A stretch of 64,000 nucleotides of DNA, taken from positions 372,001 through 436,000 of the forward strand of contig JACPIT010000009.1 of assembly GCA_016187945.1 (NCBI GenBank), written 5' to 3'. The stretch is from Opitutia bacterium (GTDB lineage: Bacteria > Verrucomicrobiota > Verrucomicrobiia > Opitutales > Opitutaceae). The position numbers and the translations under genes were made by a program. Under the pieces are notes generated by a model. The model was not told the origin of the DNA, did no database searches, and was given only the letters and a program-made list of their open reading frames with translations. Shown here in pieces: positions 1-11,580 of the stretch (positions within the stretch are counted from its first letter, which is position 1; every line of letters begins with the position of its first letter).

Positions 1-3
1 CCG

Positions 4-35
4 TTGACACTTTTCCCGCTTCCGACTGCGATACA
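4..35 (+). promoter_or_regulatory. possible sigma-70 promoter of ppdK
   Basis: A perfect -35 hexamer TTGACA lies at 4-9. The best -10 candidates are GCGATA (28-33, spacer 18) and GATACA (30-35, spacer 20), and both match TATAAT poorly. The site is 45-50 bases upstream of the ppdK start, a sensible distance. Only the -35 is convincing. Confidence 0.25.
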
Positions 36-79
36 CGCTCTCCGTCAGCGGTTCGTTATCACCCGAAAATTTAACCTCC

Positions 80-2917
80 ATGGCCAAGAAAACTCCCGCC
101 AAGAAGGCCGTTAAGAAAACGGCTCCTGCCAAGAAACCCGCCGCGAAAAAAGCGGCTCCGAAATCCGCCGGACGCGCCAAAGCACCGTCCGCCAAAGGCC
201 CCAAATACGTTTACACGTGGGGCGCCGGCAAAGCTGACGGCGACGGCTCGATGAAGCCGCTGCTCGGCGGCAAGGGCGCCAACCTCGCCGAGATGACCCG
301 CATCGGCCTGCCCGTTCCTCCGGGATTCACGGTCACGACCGAAGTCTGCACTTACTACTACGCGAACAAGCGCACCTATCCCGCCTCCCTCCAGGCGCAG
401 ATGGAAGCCGGCGTCGCGAACATGGAAAAGATCATGGGCACGAAGTTCGGCGCCACCGAAGGCATGCCGCTCCTCGTCGCCGTCCGCTCCGGCGCTCGTG
501 ACTCGATGCCCGGCATGATGGACACGATCCTCAACCTCGGCCTCAACGACCAGACCGTCATCGCGCTCGAGAAGGCCACCAACAACCCGCGCTTCGCGTG
601 GGATTGCTACCGCCGCTTCATCCAGATGTATGGCGACGTCGTGCTCGGCGTGCAAAAGCGCCCCGACGAAGACCACGAGCCGTTCGAGACCGTCATCCAC
701 GGTTTCAAGCACGAGAAATATCACGCCGATATCGAAGACTCGAAGCTCACCGCCGAGGACCAACAGGAACTCGTGAAGCGCTTCAAGGCCCTCGTCGCCG
801 AGCGCACCGGCAAGCAATTCCCGAACAATCCCTGGGACCAGCTCCGCGGCGCCGCCGGTGCCGTGTTCGGCTCCTGGATGAACGACCGCGCGATCGTCTA
901 CCGCCGCAAATACAACATCCCCACCGAGTGGGGCACCGCCGTCAACGTGCAGGCCATGGTGTTCGGCAACACCGGCGAAAACTCCGGCTCCGGCGTCGCG
1001 TTCACCCGCAACCCGGCCAACGGCACCAACGAATTCTACGGCGAGTTCCTCATCAACGCTCAGGGTGAAGACGTCGTCGCCGGCGTCCGCACGCCCGAGC
1101 CCGTTGCCCAGCTCAAGAACCACCTCCCCGAGGCCTACGCGCAGCTCCTCAAGGTCCGCAAGACCCTCGAGGCGCACTTCAAGGACGTGCAGGACGTCGA
1201 GTTCACCATCCAGGAAGGCAAGCTGTTCATGCTCCAGACGCGCAACGGCAAGCGCACCGCCGCCGCCGCGCTGAAGTTCGCCGCCGACATGGTGAAGGAA
1301 AAGCTCATCGACTGGCAGACCGCGGTTCTCCGCAACCCGGCCGACCAGCTCGAGCAGCTCCTCGCCCCGATCTTCGACCTCGGCGAAGTCGCCAAGGCGA
1401 CCGTCATCGCCACCGGCCTCCCCGCCGGCCCCGGCGCCGCCACCGGCAAGATATACTTCAACGCCGACCGCGCCGTCGTCGCCGCCGAGAAGGGCGACAA
1501 GGTCCTCCTCGTCCGCGTCGAGACCTCGCCCGAAGACCTCCGCGGCATGATCGCCGCCGAAGGCATCCTCACCGCTCGCGGTGGCGTTTCCTCGCACGCC
1601 GCGCTCGTCGCCCGCCAGATGGGCAAGGTCTGCGTGTGCGGCGCTTCCGCCGTCAACATCAACTACGACACGAAGACCGCCTCCATCGCCGGCCAGACCT
1701 TCAAGGAAGGCGACTACCTCTCGATCGACGGCACGTCCGGCACGGTTTACGCCGGCCAGATCAAGACCGCTCCGTCGGAGATCATCGCCGGCCTCGTCAA
1801 CGGTGACGAAGTCGCGAAGGCCACGGAGAAGTTCAAGAACTACACCCAGCTCATGAAGTGGTGCGCCCAGGCCACCAAGCTGTCCGTCCGCACCAACGCC
1901 GACACGCCCGAGCAGGCGCGCATCGCCGTCGCGTTCGGCGCCGTCGGCATCGGTCTCACCCGCACGGAGCACATGTTCTTCGAGGGCGACCGCATCGACG
2001 CGATGCGCGAGATGATCCTCGCCGACACGCTCGCCGGCCGCGAGGCCGCGCTGGCGAAGCTGTTGCCCTATCAACGCGGCGACTTCTACGGCATCTTCAA
2101 AGCGCTGAAGGGCTTCCCGGCCACCATCCGCTTCCTCGACCCGCCGCTGCACGAGTTCCTCCCGAACTCGAAGGAGCAGCAGGCCGACCTCGCCAAGAAG
2201 CTCGGCATCGACGTCGCCAAAATCGAGCACCGCGTGCACGAACTCCACGAGTTCAACCCAATGCTCGGCTTCCGCGGCTGCCGTCTCGGCATCAAGTATC
2301 CCGAGATCACCGCCATGCAGGCGCGCGCCGTCATCGAAGCGGCCGTGCAGGCCAAGAAGGACGGCTTCAAGGCCCACCCCGAGATCATGATCCCGCTCGT
2401 CGGCTTCAAGAAGGAGCTCGATCTGCAGGTCGCGATCATCCACGAGGTCGCCGCCAAGGTGTTCGCGGAGCAGAAGACGAAGGTCGCCTACTCCGTCGGC
2501 ACCATGATCGAAGTCCCGCGCGGCGCCCTCACCGCCGACGAGATCGCGCAGACCGCCGAGTTCTTCAGCTTCGGCACGAACGACCTCACGCAGACCTGCC
2601 TCGGCATGTCGCGCGACGACTCCGGCTCGTTCCTCGGCGCCTACCAGGAAGCCGAAATCTTCAAGAAGAACCCGTTCGCCTCGGTCGACCAGACCGGCGT
2701 CGGTCAGCTCATGAAGATCGCGATCGAGAAGGGCTCGAAGACCCGCCCCGGCATCAAGCTCGGCATCTGCGGCGAACACGGCGGCGATCCGGACTCGGTG
2801 AAGTTCTGCCACAAGATCGGCCTCACCTACGTCTCGTGCTCGCCCTACCGCGTGCCCGTCGCCCGCCTCGCCGCCGCCCAGGCCGCGATCGCGGACGCGA
2901 AAGCCGCGAAAAAGTAA
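80..2917 (+). CDS. ppdK: pyruvate, phosphate dikinase
   Basis: PPDK interconverts pyruvate, ATP and phosphate with phosphoenolpyruvate, AMP and pyrophosphate in the cytoplasm, linking glycolysis and gluconeogenesis. The 945-residue product has the full domain order. An ATP-grasp nucleotide-binding half starts near residue 45 ([10 protein letters not shown]). The swivelling phosphohistidine domain has [16 protein letters not shown] with catalytic His506. The C-terminal PEP/pyruvate TIM barrel has GTNDLTQ and the catalytic Cys897 in LGICGEHGG. The family is usually about 870-900 residues; the excess is an N-terminal tail of about 44 residues made almost wholly of Lys, Ala and Pro, resembling a histone H1 tail. 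The ATG at 80 is the only start that includes this tail, and no clear Shine-Dalgarno precedes it. A terminator follows, so the gene is probably monocistronic. Confidence 0.96.
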   Translation: MAKKTPAKKAVKKTAPAKKPAAKKAAPKSAGRAKAPSAKGPKYVYTWGAGKADGDGSMKPLLGGKGANLAEMTRIGLPVPPGFTVTTEVCTYYYANKRTYPASLQAQMEAGVANMEKIMGTKFGATEGMPLLVAVRSGARDSMPGMMDTILNLGLNDQTVIALEKATNNPRFAWDCYRRFIQMYGDVVLGVQKRPDEDHEPFETVIHGFKHEKYHADIEDSKLTAEDQQELVKRFKALVAERTGKQFPNNPWDQLRGAAGAVFGSWMNDRAIVYRRKYNIPTEWGTAVNVQAMVFGNTGENSGSGVAFTRNPANGTNEFYGEFLINAQGEDVVAGVRTPEPVAQLKNHLPEAYAQLLKVRKTLEAHFKDVQDVEFTIQEGKLFMLQTRNGKRTAAAALKFAADMVKEKLIDWQTAVLRNPADQLEQLLAPIFDLGEVAKATVIATGLPAGPGAATGKIYFNADRAVVAAEKGDKVLLVRVETSPEDLRGMIAAEGILTARGGVSSHAALVARQMGKVCVCGASAVNINYDTKTASIAGQTFKEGDYLSIDGTSGTVYAGQIKTAPSEIIAGLVNGDEVAKATEKFKNYTQLMKWCAQATKLSVRTNADTPEQARIAVAFGAVGIGLTRTEHMFFEGDRIDAMREMILADTLAGREAALAKLLPYQRGDFYGIFKALKGFPATIRFLDPPLHEFLPNSKEQQADLAKKLGIDVAKIEHRVHELHEFNPMLGFRGCRLGIKYPEITAMQARAVIEAAVQAKKDGFKAHPEIMIPLVGFKKELDLQVAIIHEVAAKVFAEQKTKVAYSVGTMIEVPRGALTADEIAQTAEFFSFGTNDLTQTCLGMSRDDSGSFLGAYQEAEIFKKNPFASVDQTGVGQLMKIAIEKGSKTRPGIKLGICGEHGGDPDSVKFCHKIGLTYVSCSPYRVPVARLAAAQAAIADAKAAKK

Positions 2918-2958
2918 CCCCGTAGATCAGCGCGCTCGCGCGCGCCGCGACACTCTCG

Positions 2959-2993
2959 AGCCCCGACGCGAAAGCGCCGGGGCTTTTTCTTTT
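2959..2993 (+). terminator. Rho-independent terminator of ppdK
   Basis: Stem AGCCCCG (2959-2965) pairs with CGGGGCT (2978-2984), and an inner CGC/GCG extends it around a GAAA tetraloop. A T-rich run follows to 2993. It lies 42 bases after the ppdK stop. Confidence 0.88.
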
Positions 2994-3004
2994 GCCTCGG
3001 CTCC

Positions 3005-3047
3005 GTGCGCCAACGCGGCCGACGCGTCGGCCAGTCCTGTGGCGCAC
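3005..3047. repeat. nested palindromic element
   Basis: A perfect 16-base palindrome, GGCCGACGCGTCGGCC (3017-3032), is enclosed by a second perfect pair, GTGCGCCA (3005-3012) and TGGCGCAC (3040-3047). The rest of the ppdK-cheD gap (2918-3285) holds the ppdK terminator and the cheD promoter; I see no gene in it. The element is REP-like in form, but no second copy occurs in the window. Confidence 0.5.
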
Positions 3048-3149
3048 GCGGCACATGTTCTCGGCGCGCCCAGCGGTCGCGCCCTACCCGCGGAGAAGAG
3101 CAAAATCGCCGGGCAATTCCCATGACGTCGAGCCGCCGGCAAATCTCGT

Positions 3150-3181
3150 CCACCGGTGAATCCCCTAAAGTTCACCGGTGG
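3150..3181. promoter_or_regulatory. inverted repeat overlapping the cheD promoter
   Basis: Perfect 11-base arms, CCACCGGTGAA (3150-3160) and TTCACCGGTGG (3171-3181), are separated by ten bases. Each arm contains the self-palindrome CACCGGTG, so the core also recurs as a direct repeat 20-21 bases apart, about two helical turns. The right arm covers the -35 and spacer of the sigma-28-like promoter, as a repressor operator would. Confidence 0.5.
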
Positions 3182-3192
3182 CGAGCCGAACC
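3166..3192 (+). promoter_or_regulatory. sigma-28 (FliA)-type promoter of cheD
   Basis: TAAAGTTC (3166-3173), an 11-base spacer, then GCCGAACC (3185-3192). The enterobacterial FliA consensus is TAAAGTTT-N11-GCCGATAA, so 12 of 16 specified bases and the exact spacing match. It lies about 94 bases upstream of a chemotaxis gene, which is the type of gene expected under sigma-28 control. Confidence 0.6.
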
Positions 3193-3285
3193 AAGAAGAT
3201 GTCGGACTGAGTCCGGCACCCGATGCTTTTCCCTGTCCCCAACGCGCCCGCAAGCCGCCTCGTCCGCGACCTGCTCGCCTGAGCC

Positions 3286-3810
3286 ATGGCTGGTTCGCCC
3301 ACCATTGCGTCTCTGTTTGCGCAGCGCGTCGTCATCGGCGTGGGCGACATGGCGGTATCGAACAACACCCAGGTCATCCTCAGCACCTACGCGCTCGGCT
3401 CCTGCATCGGCGTCGTCGCGTATGATCCCGGCGTAAAAGCCGCGGGCATCCTGCACCTCATGCTGCCGGAGTCGTCCATTTCCCCCGACAAAGCCGCCCG
3501 CCAGCCCGCGATGTTCGCCGACACCGGCCTGCCCGCCTTCTTCAAAGCCCTCGCCGGCCTCCGCGCGGAGCGCTCGCGCCTGCGCCTCTACGTCGCCGGC
3601 GGAGCCAGCGTGATCGCCGGCACCGATCCGTTCCGCATCGGCGAGCGCAACACCCGCGTCACTCTCGATTACCTGTCGCAGCACGGCTACGTCGTCCGCC
3701 GCACCGACGTCGGCGGCAACATCAACCGCACCATCCACCTCGAGGTAAACACCGGTGGCGTGACGCTCAAGACGCCGACCGACAATCTCCAGCACACGCT
3801 CGCCGCGTAG
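3286..3810 (+). CDS. cheD: chemoreceptor glutamine deamidase CheD
   Basis: CheD deamidates specific glutamines of methyl-accepting chemotaxis proteins and, in other bacteria, interacts with the CheC phosphatase to adjust adaptation. The 174-residue product keeps the papain-like triad of the family: Thr34, Cys40 (in ALGSCIGV) and His57 (in GILHLMLP). The Thr-Cys and Cys-His distances of 6 and 17 residues equal those of Thermotoga maritima CheD (T21, C27, H44). The ATG at 3286 puts the conserved VVIGVGD stretch near the N-terminus as in the family; a later ATG at 3349 would cut into it. No other che or fla gene is present, so this is an orphan copy. Confidence 0.93.
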   Translation: MAGSPTIASLFAQRVVIGVGDMAVSNNTQVILSTYALGSCIGVVAYDPGVKAAGILHLMLPESSISPDKAARQPAMFADTGLPAFFKALAGLRAERSRLRLYVAGGASVIAGTDPFRIGERNTRVTLDYLSQHGYVVRRTDVGGNINRTIHLEVNTGGVTLKTPTDNLQHTLAA

Positions 3811-4063
3811 CCCGAATCTTTCACCGCGTAGCGGAGACCGTGAGGTTTTCGCCCCTCGGCAGCGGCGCAATTCTCACGAATTCTGCGACGACGCTGCGTC
3901 GCGTGCCTCGCTCTGCGCGTGAAACATCCGGGTTGGCTGAGCGCCGCCGGAGTTCCCCTCTCCTCTGCCGGACCGACGGCACCGACTGCAGCGCCGGAGA
4001 TCGACGATTTTTCATCCGCGCGAATTCGCGCCATTCGCGGGAGGCTTTCTGCCCGAGTCCGTA

Positions 4064-4717
4064 TCAACTCGCGCTCGCCCGCCGCATCACGCCCCACACG
4101 AAGTTGGGATTCCGTCCTTCGCGAATCGCCAGCCGAATCCACAGCAGCGCCAGCGGCTCCAAGCTCCGCGCCATGCCGAGCCCACCGGTGTCGACCGGCT
4201 CGAACCCGAGATCGCGCGCGAGCCGTGCGACGACGTCCTTCGCATCGTCGCTGTCGCTGCAATAAAACATCACCGGCTTCAGCTCGCCGTAGCCGGGATA
4301 AGACGCGTTGTCGAAATTCTCCCAGCCATACGTGTTGAACGCCTTCGCGACGTGCGCCGTCGGCGCGAGTTTCTGAATCTCCTCCGCCCCCGACGTCGTC
4401 GAGCCGACCTCGAGCCCGAGGCTGCCCTCGGAGTTCAGCGCGAGCGGGTTCGTGCAATCGACGATGATCTTGCCCTTCACGTCGCCGAGCGCCGCGACGA
4501 CGTCGCGCGTCGCGTTCCACGGCGTCGCGAGCACCACCACGTCGCCGAGGCGCACGGCGTCCGGAATCAATTGCGAGGAAACTCCGGAAAACATCGGCGG
4601 CTGCGTCTTGCCGCCGCCCGGATTGCGCACGCCGTAGACGATCGAATGTCCCGCCTTCGCCCAACTGCGCCCGAGCGCCGAACCGACATGGCCGGCTCCG
4701 ATGATCGCGACCTTCAT
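4064..4717 (-). CDS. NADPH-dependent F420 reductase-like / coenzyme F420-dependent NADP oxidoreductase family protein
   Basis: A small Rossmann-fold protein of 217 residues, of the NADP-oxidoreductase/F420-reductase-like family. It opens with MKVAIIGAGHVGSALG, whose GxGxxG is at residues 7-12, and has the later family stretches VVLATPWNA, IIVDCTNPL and KAFNTYGWENF. In archaea such enzymes move hydride between F420 and NADP; bacterial relatives often act on other substrates, so the electron partner is unknown here. An upstream in-frame ATG at 4753 would add 12 residues before the strand that normally begins the fold, so I place the start at 4717. It is a single minus-strand gene between two plus-strand units. 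The 253-base gap downstream (3811-4063) shows nothing I can support. Confidence 0.8.
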   Translation of the reverse strand: MKVAIIGAGHVGSALGRSWAKAGHSIVYGVRNPGGGKTQPPMFSGVSSQLIPDAVRLGDVVVLATPWNATRDVVAALGDVKGKIIVDCTNPLALNSEGSLGLEVGSTTSGAEEIQKLAPTAHVAKAFNTYGWENFDNASYPGYGELKPVMFYCSDSDDAKDVVARLARDLGFEPVDTGGLGMARSLEPLALLWIRLAIREGRNPNFVWGVMRRASAS

Positions 4718-4927
4718 GAGGCGCGACGCTGTCAGTCCGCCCCGCCGAGGCAAGGCAGGCCGCGGCCGCCGCAGGAGTTTTCAGCGCGGCTACTTCTGCC
4801 GCCTGGGCCCTGCGTCGAACGACCCACGAGAAATGCGTCGCTCCGGCGACGCGCCCGGCGTTGAATTTCGGGAAAACCCCGTCCGCGCGACTCTCGTCGT
4901 CCGACTTCGCAACCCTGCCCTGCGGCC

Positions 4928-7419
<2,492 letters not shown>

Positions 7420-7455
7420 GCGCGCGACGCGAAACCCACGAAGCGCCCCGCCGCA

Positions 7456-7545
7456 GGACCGGCTTCAGCCGGTCCCGTTGGACTCTCGCTCGCAAGTTAC
7501 AGCCACCTTCGAGCTCCCGCCGGACCGGCTGAAGCCGGCCCTACC
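7456..7545. repeat. pair of inverted palindromic repeats between astD and astB
   Basis: A 20-base perfect palindrome, GGACCGGCTTCAGCCGGTCC, at 7456-7475 is followed 46 bases later by a near-identical copy in opposite orientation, starting GGACCGGCTGAAGCCGG (7522-7545). The pair fills most of the astD-astB gap and ends just before the astB ATG. This is the layout of bacterial REP/BIME elements. Transcribed, it would form a long hairpin that could change astB expression relative to astAD. Confidence 0.7.
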
Positions 7546-7547
7546 GC

Positions 7548-8927
7548 ATGAGCGCGCACGAAATCAACTTCGACGGCCTGGTCGGCCCGACGCACAACTA
7601 CGCCGGCCTCTCGCACGGCAACGTCGCCTCGATGTCGCACCGCGGCCTCGTCTCGAACCCGCGCGAGGCGGCGCTGCAGGGCCTCGCGAAAATGCGCTTC
7701 CTCGCGGACCTCGGCCTGCCGCAGGCCGTGCTGCCGCCGCACGAGCGCCCGGCGCTGTGGGTGCTGCGCGCCGCCGGTTTCACCGGCAACGACGCCGCCG
7801 TGCTCGCCGCGACGGCGAAACACGCGCCGCAATTGCTCGTTGCCTGCTCCTCGGCGTCGAACATGTGGGTCGCCAACGCCGCGACGTTCACGCCGTCGCG
7901 CGACGCCGCCGACGGCCGCGCGCATTTCACGCCGGCGAACCTCGTCGCGAAGTTCCATCGCTCGATCGAGCCGCCGCAGACCGCGCGCACGCTCCGCGCG
8001 ATCTTCCGCGACGAACGCCGCTTCGTCGTTCACGACCCGCTGCCCGCGCAGACGGCGTTCAGCGACGAAGGAGCGGCCAACCACACGCGACTCGCTCCGA
8101 ATCACGGCGCGCCCGGCCTGCACCTGTTCGTGCACGGGCATCGCGGCTTCCGCGGCAACGGCGCCAGCGCTCGCGCGCGAGCCGTCGCACCGGAGAAATT
8201 CGCCTCGCGCCAGTCGCGCGCCGCGTTCGAGGCCATCGCGCGTTGTCATCTAGTGAATGACAAGTGCGTCCTGCACGCGCAGCAGAACCCGGCGGCGATC
8301 GACGCCGGCGTGTTTCACAACGACGTCATCTCCGTCGGCCACGAGAACGTCTTCTTGCATCACGAGCAGGCGTTCGTGCGCACGCCCGCAGTCATCGCCG
8401 AGCTGCGCCGCCGCTACCGCACCCTGACGGGCGACGAAATCGTCGCGCTGAAAGTCCCCGCGCGCGCCGTGCCGCTGCGGGACGCGGTGAAATCGTATCT
8501 GTTCAACAGCCAGATCGTCACGCTGACGCCCGGCCGCATGGCGTTGATCGCGCCCCTCGATTGCCGCGAGAACCGCCGCGTGCACGCGTTCGTCAGCGAG
8601 CTGATCGGCCGCAGCGACATGCCGTTGCGCGAGGCGCACTATTTCGACCTGCGCCAGAGCATGCGCAACGGCGGCGGCCCCGCCTGTCTGCGCTTGCGCG
8701 TCGTGCTCACCGACGAGGAACTCGCCGCGATCGCTCCCGGCGTGCGCTTCACGCCGGAGTTGCACGAGCACCTCGTCGCGTGGGTGAAGCAGCACTACCG
8801 CGAGCGACTCGCACTGCGCGATCTCGCCGACCCGGCGTTGCTCGAGGAAAGCCGCCGCGCGCTCGACGAGCTGACGCAGTTGCTCGGCTTGGGGAATCTC
8901 TATCCGTTCCAACTCGCCGGCGCGTGA
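7548..8927 (+). CDS. astB: N-succinylarginine dihydrolase
   Basis: AstB hydrolyses N-succinylarginine to N-succinylornithine, CO2 and two ammonia, the second AST step. The 459-residue product begins with the family signature NFDGLVGPTHNYAGLS. It keeps the amidinotransferase-fold catalytic residues: His in AGVFHNDVISVGH and the nucleophilic Cys in GGGPACLRLRV. The length is close to the enteric enzyme (about 447). astC (aminotransferase) and astE (succinylglutamate desuccinylase) are not in the window. The aminotransferase step could be served by a general acetylornithine aminotransferase elsewhere, but that is inference. Confidence 0.95.
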   Translation: MSAHEINFDGLVGPTHNYAGLSHGNVASMSHRGLVSNPREAALQGLAKMRFLADLGLPQAVLPPHERPALWVLRAAGFTGNDAAVLAATAKHAPQLLVACSSASNMWVANAATFTPSRDAADGRAHFTPANLVAKFHRSIEPPQTARTLRAIFRDERRFVVHDPLPAQTAFSDEGAANHTRLAPNHGAPGLHLFVHGHRGFRGNGASARARAVAPEKFASRQSRAAFEAIARCHLVNDKCVLHAQQNPAAIDAGVFHNDVISVGHENVFLHHEQAFVRTPAVIAELRRRYRTLTGDEIVALKVPARAVPLRDAVKSYLFNSQIVTLTPGRMALIAPLDCRENRRVHAFVSELIGRSDMPLREAHYFDLRQSMRNGGGPACLRLRVVLTDEELAAIAPGVRFTPELHEHLVAWVKQHYRERLALRDLADPALLEESRRALDELTQLLGLGNLYPFQLAGA

Positions 8928-9059
8928 GCGTGCAACGTGGCCAGCCGCCTCTTCACAGAACTCAGAGACGCTCCGAGCAACAATGAGCTTGGCACCTCAT
9001 GCCGCGTGCGGTTTCGTCACGATGTTTTCGCGCGTTGGGCCGCGCGCGAGTTACCTCTC

Positions 9060-9836
9060 ATGATTGAACCCCTTGCCGTTTTCGGGCGGCTGGCGCGGAC
9101 CTCAGGTTCGCTCGTCGCCCTCGCGCTCATCTCGTTCGCCTTCTCCGGATGCGCGACGACCCAGGTCAGCTACAAGACCTTGAACGACGCCCCGCAACGC
9201 ATCGCGGCGCTCAAGCCGCAGATCGCGCCGCTGCATGTCGACGTTTTCGAACTCAGCGCCGGCGGCGTCTCGGAAAAGCGCGACGACTGGTCGCAACAGG
9301 TCACGACGCACATCGCCCCGATCCTCGCCGAAGAGACCGGCTACCGCGCCGCGCCGATCCTCACTCCCGAGCAGAAAACCGCGATCGACGGCGAGATGGC
9401 CGAGGTGGTCGGGATGCTGCAGATCATCACGCTCAACCATCTCACCAATCTGATGGGGCCGGCGGAGCTCCAGCCGCAAGGCAAGCCGCTCACCTACAAT
9501 GTCGGTCGCATCGACAAGCTGCTCGACTCGCTCGGTGCCGACTCCCTGCTCGTCACTTTCGTCCGCGACGAATACTCCACCGGCGGCCGCAAGGCGCTCA
9601 TGGCCCTCGGCGTCCTCGTCAGCGGTGTGACCGGCGTCTACATCGTGCCGCGCGGCGGCGTCACGGTGAACGCTGCGGCGCTCGTCGAACGCGATGGGAC
9701 GGTAGTGTGGTTCAACTATGCCGGCAGCGGCGGCGACATGCGCACGCCCGAAGGCGCGCGCGCGACCGCAAAACTCCTCCTCGCCGGTCTGCCCGGTGAC
9801 AAGGGCGGCGCGAAAAGCACGACCGCTGTCCGCTGA
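9060..9836 (+). CDS. hypothetical lipoprotein
   Basis: A 258-residue protein with a hydrophobic signal ending in the lipobox FSGC, predicted lipidation at Cys31. The frame is open from 8937, but the signal peptide fits a start at the ATG at 9060. The mature part is soluble, with a VLVSGVTGVYIVPRGGVTVNA segment that may be a short hydrophobic hairpin. I do not recognise a family. The next gene, a lipoprotein protease, starts five bases after the stop, and a third lipoprotein follows with overlap, so the three are probably co-transcribed envelope proteins. Confidence 0.75.
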   Translation: MIEPLAVFGRLARTSGSLVALALISFAFSGCATTQVSYKTLNDAPQRIAALKPQIAPLHVDVFELSAGGVSEKRDDWSQQVTTHIAPILAEETGYRAAPILTPEQKTAIDGEMAEVVGMLQIITLNHLTNLMGPAELQPQGKPLTYNVGRIDKLLDSLGADSLLVTFVRDEYSTGGRKALMALGVLVSGVTGVYIVPRGGVTVNAAALVERDGTVVWFNYAGSGGDMRTPEGARATAKLLLAGLPGDKGGAKSTTAVR

Positions 9837-9841
9837 CGCCC

Positions 9842-11014
9842 ATGGCCGGCAAGCCTGCTGCACGGCTCACCGCGGCGATCGCGCCGTGGTTGCTCTTTCT
9901 CGCCGGCTGCGAGAGCACGAACATCGCGCCGATCACCGGCGCCAACGCCGCGCTCGAGCAGGACGAACAACGGCTGTGGCTCCGCGCGGATGAAGAACAG
10001 TCCGCCCTCGAGCGCAGCGGTCTGCGTCTCGACGACCGCCAGCTCGAAGCCTATCTCGACTCGATTCTCGATCGGCTGCACCCCGAACCGCTGCTCGGCG
10101 GCAACCACTTTCACGCGCGCGTGCTCGTCGATCCGACGTTGAACGCTTTCGCCCTCCCCACCGGCGTAATCTACATTCACACTGGCTTGCTCGCGCACAT
10201 GGGAAACGAGGCGCAGCTCGCCACCATCCTCGGACACGAACTCACGCATGCCACGCACCGCCATGCCGTGAAGGGTTTCCGAAGCGTGAAGAACAAGAGC
10301 GCGTTCTACGCGACCTTCGCGATCGGCACTGGCGGCGTCGGCAGTCTCATCGGCGCCGTCGGCGCGCTCGCGGCCGTTTCCGGTTACTCGAAGGATCTCG
10401 AGCGCGAAGCGGACCGAGTGGGCTTCGACCGTGTCATCGCGGCCGGCTACGACCCCCGCGAAAGCCCGAAAGTCTTCCGCGCCGTTCTGACCGAGGCGAA
10501 ACGCACCAAACTCAAGGAGCCCTTCTTCTTCGGCAGCCACCCGCGTCTGCAGGAGCGCATCGACAATTTCACCGAGTTCGTCGCCACGCTCCCGGCCAGC
10601 AAACTGACCGGACGCATCGACGCTGAGCCGTTCAACGCTGCGATCCAGGGCGCGCTCGCACGCAACGTCGCGGCCGACCTCCAGGCTGGCGACTTCGACG
10701 GCGCGCGCGATGGCGCCCAGCGCTACCTTGCCCGCACGCCCGAGGTGCCGGAGATCGAGTTCCTCCTCGCCGAATCGCACCGCAAGCGCAACGAACCCGT
10801 CGCCACGGCGACCGCGCGCGAACTCTACGCCCGGTTGCTCGCGCGTCATCCGGATTTCGCCGACGCACACCGCAGCCTCGGCATCGTGCTGCTCAAGGAC
10901 GGCAAGAAGCCGGAGGCCGCCGCCGCGTTTCGCCGCTACCTCGAATTGACTCCGCAGGCGCCGGATCGCGCCTACATCGAAAACTTCATTTCCCAATGCG
11001 AAACAAAATCCTGA
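9842..11014 (+). CDS. M48 family zinc metalloprotease, lipoprotein with TPR-like C-terminus
   Basis: A 390-residue secreted peptidase. An N-terminal signal ends in LAGC with Cys23 as the probable lipid anchor. The zinc site is HELTH at residues 132-136, and the third ligand is the Glu of LEREAD about 50 residues on, as in M48 peptidases such as BepA/LoiP. Two hydrophobic stretches between them (GVGSLIGAVGALAAV) also fit the family. The last 130 residues are helical, with repeat-like spacing suggesting TPRs (YLARTPEVPEIEFLLAES and HRSLGIVLLKDGKKPEAA), as in BepA, which helps assemble or degrade outer-membrane proteins. An envelope quality-control role is inferred. It overlaps the next gene by 19 bases. 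Confidence 0.9.
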   Translation: MAGKPAARLTAAIAPWLLFLAGCESTNIAPITGANAALEQDEQRLWLRADEEQSALERSGLRLDDRQLEAYLDSILDRLHPEPLLGGNHFHARVLVDPTLNAFALPTGVIYIHTGLLAHMGNEAQLATILGHELTHATHRHAVKGFRSVKNKSAFYATFAIGTGGVGSLIGAVGALAAVSGYSKDLEREADRVGFDRVIAAGYDPRESPKVFRAVLTEAKRTKLKEPFFFGSHPRLQERIDNFTEFVATLPASKLTGRIDAEPFNAAIQGALARNVAADLQAGDFDGARDGAQRYLARTPEVPEIEFLLAESHRKRNEPVATATARELYARLLARHPDFADAHRSLGIVLLKDGKKPEAAAAFRRYLELTPQAPDRAYIENFISQCETKS

Positions 11015-11571
11015 TTTCCCTCGCCGCCTCGACGGTGCTGTTTCTCGCCGGCTGCCAAATCTGGCAACCAGGCGGCGTCACCGCGAAGACGACCGACGGC
11101 ACCGCCAGCCTCAACGTGCCCGCCGGCTGGATGTTCACCACGGCGCGCGGCATCGCCCAGGCTGACCTGCTCGCGACCAAGGAAGGCGTGCTGCTGCAAC
11201 GCGTGACGCTCTCGCACCACGAGCTCAAAGATCCGCTGCCGCACTCGAAGCGCAAGCTAGACGCCACGCAATCGCCCTTCGAGGTGGCCGATGCCGTCAT
11301 CGACGATCTCCGCTCGAATCGCGACCTGCGCGCGCTCCAAGTCGTGGAGAATACGCCGCAAACGGTCGGCGGCCATCCCGGCTACCGCGTCATCGTCGAA
11401 TACAGCGTCGCCGAGCCGGCGGGGTTGAAGCTGCGCGAGGTGCGCTACGGCGCGCTCGTCGGGAATCGTCTCTGCGAGCTGAACTTCGTCGCCCCGGCCC
11501 GCCACTACTTTGAGCGCGATCTCGCCACGATCGACGCCGCCGCGAAGACATTGCAGATCACCGCCAAATAG
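10996..11571 (+). CDS. hypothetical lipoprotein
   Basis: A 191-residue protein with a clear lipoprotein signal: MRNKILISLAASTVLFLAGC, Cys20 at the lipobox. The mature part has SLNVPAGWMFTT and a later VGGHPGYRVIVEYSV strand pattern, resembling small periplasmic beta-rich proteins, but I do not recognise a specific family. It starts inside the end of the protease gene (19-base overlap), which points to translational coupling and a shared envelope role. Confidence 0.75.
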   Translation: MRNKILISLAASTVLFLAGCQIWQPGGVTAKTTDGTASLNVPAGWMFTTARGIAQADLLATKEGVLLQRVTLSHHELKDPLPHSKRKLDATQSPFEVADAVIDDLRSNRDLRALQVVENTPQTVGGHPGYRVIVEYSVAEPAGLKLREVRYGALVGNRLCELNFVAPARHYFERDLATIDAAAKTLQITAK

Positions 11572-11580
11572 GCGGCGCGA

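Noticed and set aside
71-2812. 913-codon minus-strand frame opposite ppdK
   Set aside because: Same shadow effect; no domain seen, and ppdK on the other strand is complete.
3159-3170. 12-base string GAATCCCCTAAA shared by the cheD upstream region and position 40598 before the epimerase gene
   Set aside because: At 40598 no sigma-28 -10 element follows at the right spacing, so the match was not taken as a second promoter. Two copies alone are weak evidence.
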